Shown here piece after piece: positions 59,898 to 64,000 of a stretch of DNA of 64,000 nucleotides. The stretch comes from Bacteroidales bacterium. Lineage in GTDB: Bacteria; Bacteroidota; Bacteroidia; Bacteroidales; Muribaculaceae. A program made the translations under genes and the position numbers. Every line of letters begins with the position of its first letter. The first letter of the stretch is position 1. The stretch lies in assembly GCA_014800525.1 (NCBI GenBank), contig JAAVFV010000016.1, positions 1 to 64,000 on the forward strand, written 5' to 3'. The notes beneath the pieces were generated by a model that saw only the letters and a list, made by a program, of their open reading frames with translations, was not told the origin of the DNA and ran no database searches.

Positions 59898-61688
59898 TTA
59901 GCCCTTCTTCTCCTCTTTCTGCATCTGCTCCTTAAGAGCCTGGAGAGCGCCGAGGTCACCGAGAGTGGTTTTCTCGATCTGAGGAGTAGCGATCTGCTCT
60001 GCAGCAGGCTTGGAAGCCTTACGTGCGGGAGCCTTCTCACGACGCTCAGGTTTGTTGGCGTCCTCAGAAATACGGCTGTGGCTGAGGATGATGCGCTTAT
60101 TGTCTTTATTGAATTCGATTACCTTGAAGTCGAGCTTCTCGTCAAGCTTAGCCTGAGTGCCATCCTCTTTTACGAGGTGCTTGGGAGTGGCGAAGCCTTC
60201 AACACCGTAGGGAAGTGAGATCACAGCACCCTTGTCCATCATTTCGGTGATGGTACCCTCGTGGATAGAACCAACGGTGAAGATAGTCTCGAATACATCC
60301 CAGGGATTCTCCTCGAGCTGCTTGTGGCCGAGAGAGAGACGACGGTTATCTTTGTCGATCTCGAGAACCTGAACTTCGATATCATTGCCCACCTGAGTGA
60401 ACTCGCTGGGGTGTTTGATCTTCTTGGTCCAAGAAAGGTCTGAGATGTGGATGAGGCCGTCAACGCCCTCTTCGATCTCAACGAATACGCCGAAGTTAGT
60501 GAAGTTGCGCACCTTAGCAGTGTGGCGGCTACCGATAGCGTATTTAGTTTCGATATTCTCCCAGGGATCATCCTTGAGCTGCTTGAGACCAAGGCTCATC
60601 TTACGCTCGTCGCGGTCGAGAGTAAGAACCACAGCCTCAACCTCGTCGCCAACCTTAAGGAAATCGTTAGCGCTGCGGAGGTGCTGGCTCCAGCTCATCT
60701 CAGAAACGTGGATCAGACCCTCAACGCCGGGCTGAACCTCAACGAATGCACCGTAATCGGCCATAACGACAACCTTACCCTTAACGCGGTCGCCAACCTT
60801 AAGATCGGCAGTAAGGTTATCCCAGGGATGGGGCTGGAGCTGCTTGAGACCGAGAGCGATACGCTTCTTCTCGTTGTCGAAGTCGATGATAACGACCTTG
60901 ATATCCTGATCAAGCTCCACGACTTCGCGGGGATCTGAAACACGACCCCAAGAAAGATCGGTGATGTGTACGAGACCGTCTACGCCACCAAGGTCGACGA
61001 ATACACCGTAAGGAGTGATATTCTTGACTTTTCCTTCGAGCACCTGACCCTTCTCGAGCTTGGAGATGATTTCCTTCTTCTGCTGCTCAAGCTCGGCCTC
61101 GATAAGAGCCTTGTGAGAAACGACAACGTTTTTGTATTCCTGGTTGATCTTGACAACCTTGAATTCCATTGTCTTGTCGACGAATACATCGTAGTCGCGG
61201 ATGGGGCGAACGTCGATCTGAGAACCGGGGAGGAATGCCTCGATACCGAATACGTCAACGATCATACCGCCCTTAGTGCGGCTCTTAACGTAACCCTTGA
61301 TTACTTCGTCGTTCTGGAGAGCCTCGTTGACACGATCCCAGCTGCGAGTCTGGCAAGCCTTCTTGTGAGAGAGGCGGAGCTGACCGTTCTTGTCTTCGAG
61401 AGTCTCGATATATACCTCAACTTCGTCGCCTACCTTGAGGTCGGGGTTGTAACGGAATTCGCTTACCGGGATGATGGCGTCAGACTTCATACCGATGTCT
61501 ACGCGTACCTCACGCTTGCTGATCGATTTTACGATACCGGAAACGACTTCGTTTTCTTTTGCTGTCTTGAGCGATTCGTCGTAGGTATTGGTTAGCTCTT
61601 CACGGCTCTTCTCACCTGCGGTCTCGCCGTTTGCATATGCATCCCAATCGAAATCTTCGATTGCTGTGAAATTCTTTGATTCAGACAT
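59898..61688 (-). CDS. rpsA: 30S ribosomal protein S1
   Basis: Multiple S1 domains, e.g. VKNITPYGVFVDLGGVDGLVHITDLSWGRVSDP. Confidence 0.97.
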   Translation of the reverse strand: MSESKNFTAIEDFDWDAYANGETAGEKSREELTNTYDESLKTAKENEVVSGIVKSISKREVRVDIGMKSDAIIPVSEFRYNPDLKVGDEVEVYIETLEDKNGQLRLSHKKACQTRSWDRVNEALQNDEVIKGYVKSRTKGGMIVDVFGIEAFLPGSQIDVRPIRDYDVFVDKTMEFKVVKINQEYKNVVVSHKALIEAELEQQKKEIISKLEKGQVLEGKVKNITPYGVFVDLGGVDGLVHITDLSWGRVSDPREVVELDQDIKVVIIDFDNEKKRIALGLKQLQPHPWDNLTADLKVGDRVKGKVVVMADYGAFVEVQPGVEGLIHVSEMSWSQHLRSANDFLKVGDEVEAVVLTLDRDERKMSLGLKQLKDDPWENIETKYAIGSRHTAKVRNFTNFGVFVEIEEGVDGLIHISDLSWTKKIKHPSEFTQVGNDIEVQVLEIDKDNRRLSLGHKQLEENPWDVFETIFTVGSIHEGTITEMMDKGAVISLPYGVEGFATPKHLVKEDGTQAKLDEKLDFKVIEFNKDNKRIILSHSRISEDANKPERREKAPARKASKPAAEQIATPQIEKTTLGDLGALQALKEQMQKEEKKG

Positions 61689-61823
61689 TTAGAATCAAGT
61701 TGGTTTTTGTGCCTCAGCCGGGAAGGATCACCGTGCGGTATCCAATTAATTATTCCGACTTCGGCGGTTAATTATTAATGTTATTTATCTCTATGGTCAG
61801 GGCACATTATGCCCACACCATTG

Positions 61824-61855
61824 CAAAATTACAATTTTTTTTTGATTCAGGCAAA
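61824..61855 (-). promoter_or_regulatory. Promoter of rpsA (TTTG-N20-TAATTTTG on minus strand)
   Basis: caaaatta 61824-61831 and CAAA 61852-61855 on plus strand. Confidence 0.65.
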
Positions 61856-61951
61856 TTTTGCGGGGATATCCTGCCGACTTAATTTTCTGATATACTGCCA
61901 TAATGACATTCGGACCTCAGGACAGCCGCTATCCCGACACCATGCCTTAAC

Positions 61952-62470
61952 CTATGCCATGAAGAGCCGGCGGTATTCGCTCTCGAAATTAGGGGTGAAT
62001 ATCCCTTTACCGATATTCTCGGAGATCTCTCCGGAAGTCCAGAAGCGGCCACCGCTGAGCTCGGCACTTGGTTTGGGAGCGGAGGCATCCACTGTGGTGC
62101 GGTAGGTATTCACCAATTCACGCTCGCGGTCGGATTCAAATACATAGGAATCCAGAAATTCCGGTTCGAATCCCTCCAGACCTAATTCTTCCTTTGCCTC
62201 GCGGCGGAGCGCTTGCTCCACATGCTCACCGAGCGCGACATGGCCGCCGATTGCCGTGTCCCACTTCCCGGGCTGGATATCCTTCCATTCGGGACGCTGC
62301 TGAAGATAGAGGCGCCCGGCGGGGTCGAATACATGGAGATGCACCACCGGATGCAGGAGTTTCGAGCCTCCGTGGCATTCCTGTCGCGTGGCGGCTGAAA
62401 GAATCTGCCCGGTCTCATCCACCACCGGAAACATCTCCGTCATGTCATCTTTTATAATTTCCTCATTCAT
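61952..62470 (-). CDS. NUDIX hydrolase
   Basis: GGHVALGEHVEQALRREAKEELGLEG NUDIX box. Confidence 0.93.
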   Translation of the reverse strand: MNEEIIKDDMTEMFPVVDETGQILSAATRQECHGGSKLLHPVVHLHVFDPAGRLYLQQRPEWKDIQPGKWDTAIGGHVALGEHVEQALRREAKEELGLEGFEPEFLDSYVFESDRERELVNTYRTTVDASAPKPSAELSGGRFWTSGEISENIGKGIFTPNFESEYRRLFMA

Positions 62471-62518
62471 ATTTTTTGTTTTCGATGTAAGATTTTATGC
62501 AATGTATCGTCTAAGTAA

Positions 62519-62868
62519 GTAAGACTCCATCCAGTAAAATATGTTAAACGCAGGGCGGTCTCTTTTTGAGATAAATTCTTGAATCTCAGAGGGAGCAGCC
62601 TTTTGGCTGTAACTGATGAGATTCAGGAATTTAGCCGAAAAGAGGCCGTCTAAAGGTAACTTTTTCATATAGGCCGGAGTCCATTGGAATTAAGTATTAA
62701 TATAATTAATAATTCAAATTTATAAAAATTACTCCATTCCGCATCTCAGGGGCATCTCTGTCCTTTTGACTCAGTCACATAGCCCGCTATGCTCCTGAGT
62801 CTGCAAGAACATATCTGCGCCCTGAGCTGCGACCCTGCATTAACAGATTTTATTGGATGGAGTCTAAC
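62519..62868. mobile_element. MITE-like ~350 bp element with ~25-bp terminal inverted repeats and two internal hairpins
   Basis: agactccatccagtaaaatatgtta (62522-62546) vs reverse complement of 62841-62865 (agactccatccaataaaatctgtta): 23/25 match. Confidence 0.55.
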
Positions 62869-63510
62869 GTTCAAACGAAATCAATGATTATTTCAGCACA
62901 TTCATATTCTTCGATAGGAACAGGGGAATCCCCAATACGCAATGGTATTCCCGGGCATCGACTCAGGAGCGCGTTCAGATGGATCTGTGCCCAAATTTCC
63001 GTCAACCGGGAAGGCCGCGAGAGACGCCGGCGATTTGACTCTATCCTGGCTGCCAATCATCCGATGATAAAAAGAATTGCGTTCTCATATGCCAATTCGA
63101 TGCAGGATTATGAAGATCTCTGTCAGGATATTCTTCTGAATATCTGGAAGGGAATCGGGGAATTCAGGGAGGAGGCGATGGTTTCGACATGGATCTATCG
63201 TATTGCGCTCAATACGTGTGTCTCCACAATCCGTAGACGCAACCGGGAGCCTGATAAGGTGGAACTTTCGGAGATGGTGGCCCAGGTGGCCGACAATACC
63301 GAGAATTATTCCATGAATGAGGAGCTGATGGAGCTTCATCAGGCTATCTCTGAGCTTGGACCGATCGATAAGGCAGTGATCACGATGCGTCTCGATGAAC
63401 GGTCGTACGACGAGATAGCAGAAGTCACCGGTCTGTCGAAATCGAATGTCGGTGTGCGTCTCAACCGTATCAAGCACCATCTGGCCGAAAGGTTGAAGAC
63501 ACCGGAGTAA
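62857..63510 (+). CDS. Sigma-70 family (ECF-like) RNA polymerase sigma factor
   Basis: YANSMQDYEDLCQDILLNIWKGIGEFREEAMVSTWIYRIALNTCVSTIRRRNR; ...YDEIAEVTGLSKSNVGVRLNRIKHHLAERL. Start uncertain: the listed ATG lies in the terminal inverted repeat of the upstream element; MIISAHSYSS (62884) is an alternative. Confidence 0.9.
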   Translation: MESNVQTKSMIISAHSYSSIGTGESPIRNGIPGHRLRSAFRWICAQISVNREGRERRRRFDSILAANHPMIKRIAFSYANSMQDYEDLCQDILLNIWKGIGEFREEAMVSTWIYRIALNTCVSTIRRRNREPDKVELSEMVAQVADNTENYSMNEELMELHQAISELGPIDKAVITMRLDERSYDEIAEVTGLSKSNVGVRLNRIKHHLAERLKTPE

Positions 63511-63604
63511 CTTTCAGACAATCATGACATTATGAATATCATGACACATAAACATCATATTCAGATATTTTTGACAACATTACACTAATTACAATCACAA
63601 TATT

Positions 63605-64000
63605 ATGGTATCTAACAATTATTCACGTGCGTGGAGTTCGATGGGGAATGGGTCGTTTAATTCCAACTTCAATCCTGACCGGAAGACGGCCCTGGAGAAG
63701 TTGGCTGCTATGTACCGCAGGTTTATGACCGTGGCGTTGATACTCGTTCCGTATTCCTGGCTGACCTTCACGCGTCCCAACTTGATCGAGAATTCCACGG
63801 GACGTATCTTACTTCCCATTCTCTTCTCACTCTATGCTTTGTCGGCATTCCTTATCGACCGGTATCTGTATCATGGTATCAGAGGAATCGACTGTTTCCG
63901 GATGACCGTAAAGGAAGTGGGGGAGAGGGCCTATCGTCTTCGGCGGATTCATCTCCGTTCGATATGTTTTCTGGTGCCGGTTATCATTGTATTCATCGGC
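63605..64000 (+). CDS. Membrane protein, partial at window end, downstream of sigma factor
   Basis: Open frame MVSNNYSRAWSSMGNGSFNSNFNPDRKTALEKLAAMYRRFMTVALILVPYSWLTFTRPNLIENSTGRILLPILFSLYALSAFLIDRYLYH... to window edge (absent from the ORF track because no stop). Confidence 0.75.
   Translation, partial: MVSNNYSRAWSSMGNGSFNSNFNPDRKTALEKLAAMYRRFMTVALILVPYSWLTFTRPNLIENSTGRILLPILFSLYALSAFLIDRYLYHGIRGIDCFRMTVKEVGERAYRLRRIHLRSICFLVPVIIVFIG

Noticed and set aside
62608-62655. Hammerhead-ribozyme-like string CUGAUGAG...CGAAA...GUC in the second structured element
   Set aside because: Stem II is weak and the first copy (11735-11815) has CCGAUGAG and GUCAAAA, breaking the invariant hammerhead core, so the similarity is probably coincidental.

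Overview
This 64 kb window looks like the chromosome of a gut-type Bacteroidales bacterium, probably Muribaculaceae-like. That is inferred from gene content (GldE/GldH, LptD-like, BspA-like and T9SS-type C-termini, OMP_b-brl-type receptor) and repeated promoters of the form TTTG-N19-TAnnTTTG. No database search was run. Most of the window is housekeeping: gldE/PPTase, glyS, asd, fabD, a purF paralog, rplM-rpsI-rpsB-tsf, eno, a RecD/Dda-like helicase, cca, M24 peptidase, gldH, ricT-like, rny, zapA, lptD, ilvE, rpsA, NUDIX and an ECF-like sigma factor. The items most worth follow-up are: (1) a compact ATPase + DUF4435/TOPRIM-like gene pair (45622-47165) resembling a minimal PARIS (AriA/AriB) defence module; (2) two equal-length (81 nt) copies of a structured element at 11735-11815 and 62563-62643, with a conserved apical core and divergent but complementary stems, each inside a larger inverted repeat (MITE-like or ncRNA family); (3) a three-gene nonulosonate operon, probably KDN-type, including a fusion of a MAF/GT42-like transferase domain with a CMP-sugar synthetase-like domain; (4) a 27-bp perfect palindrome whose outer edges supply the -33 boxes of two divergent promoters (HxlR regulator / SnoaL-like gene); (5) an electrophile/thiol-stress-like cluster (MarR, FrnE-like, MBL, OYE); (6) a frameshifted KilA-N pseudogene, an IS-end-like hairpin and several families of dispersed intergenic repeats.
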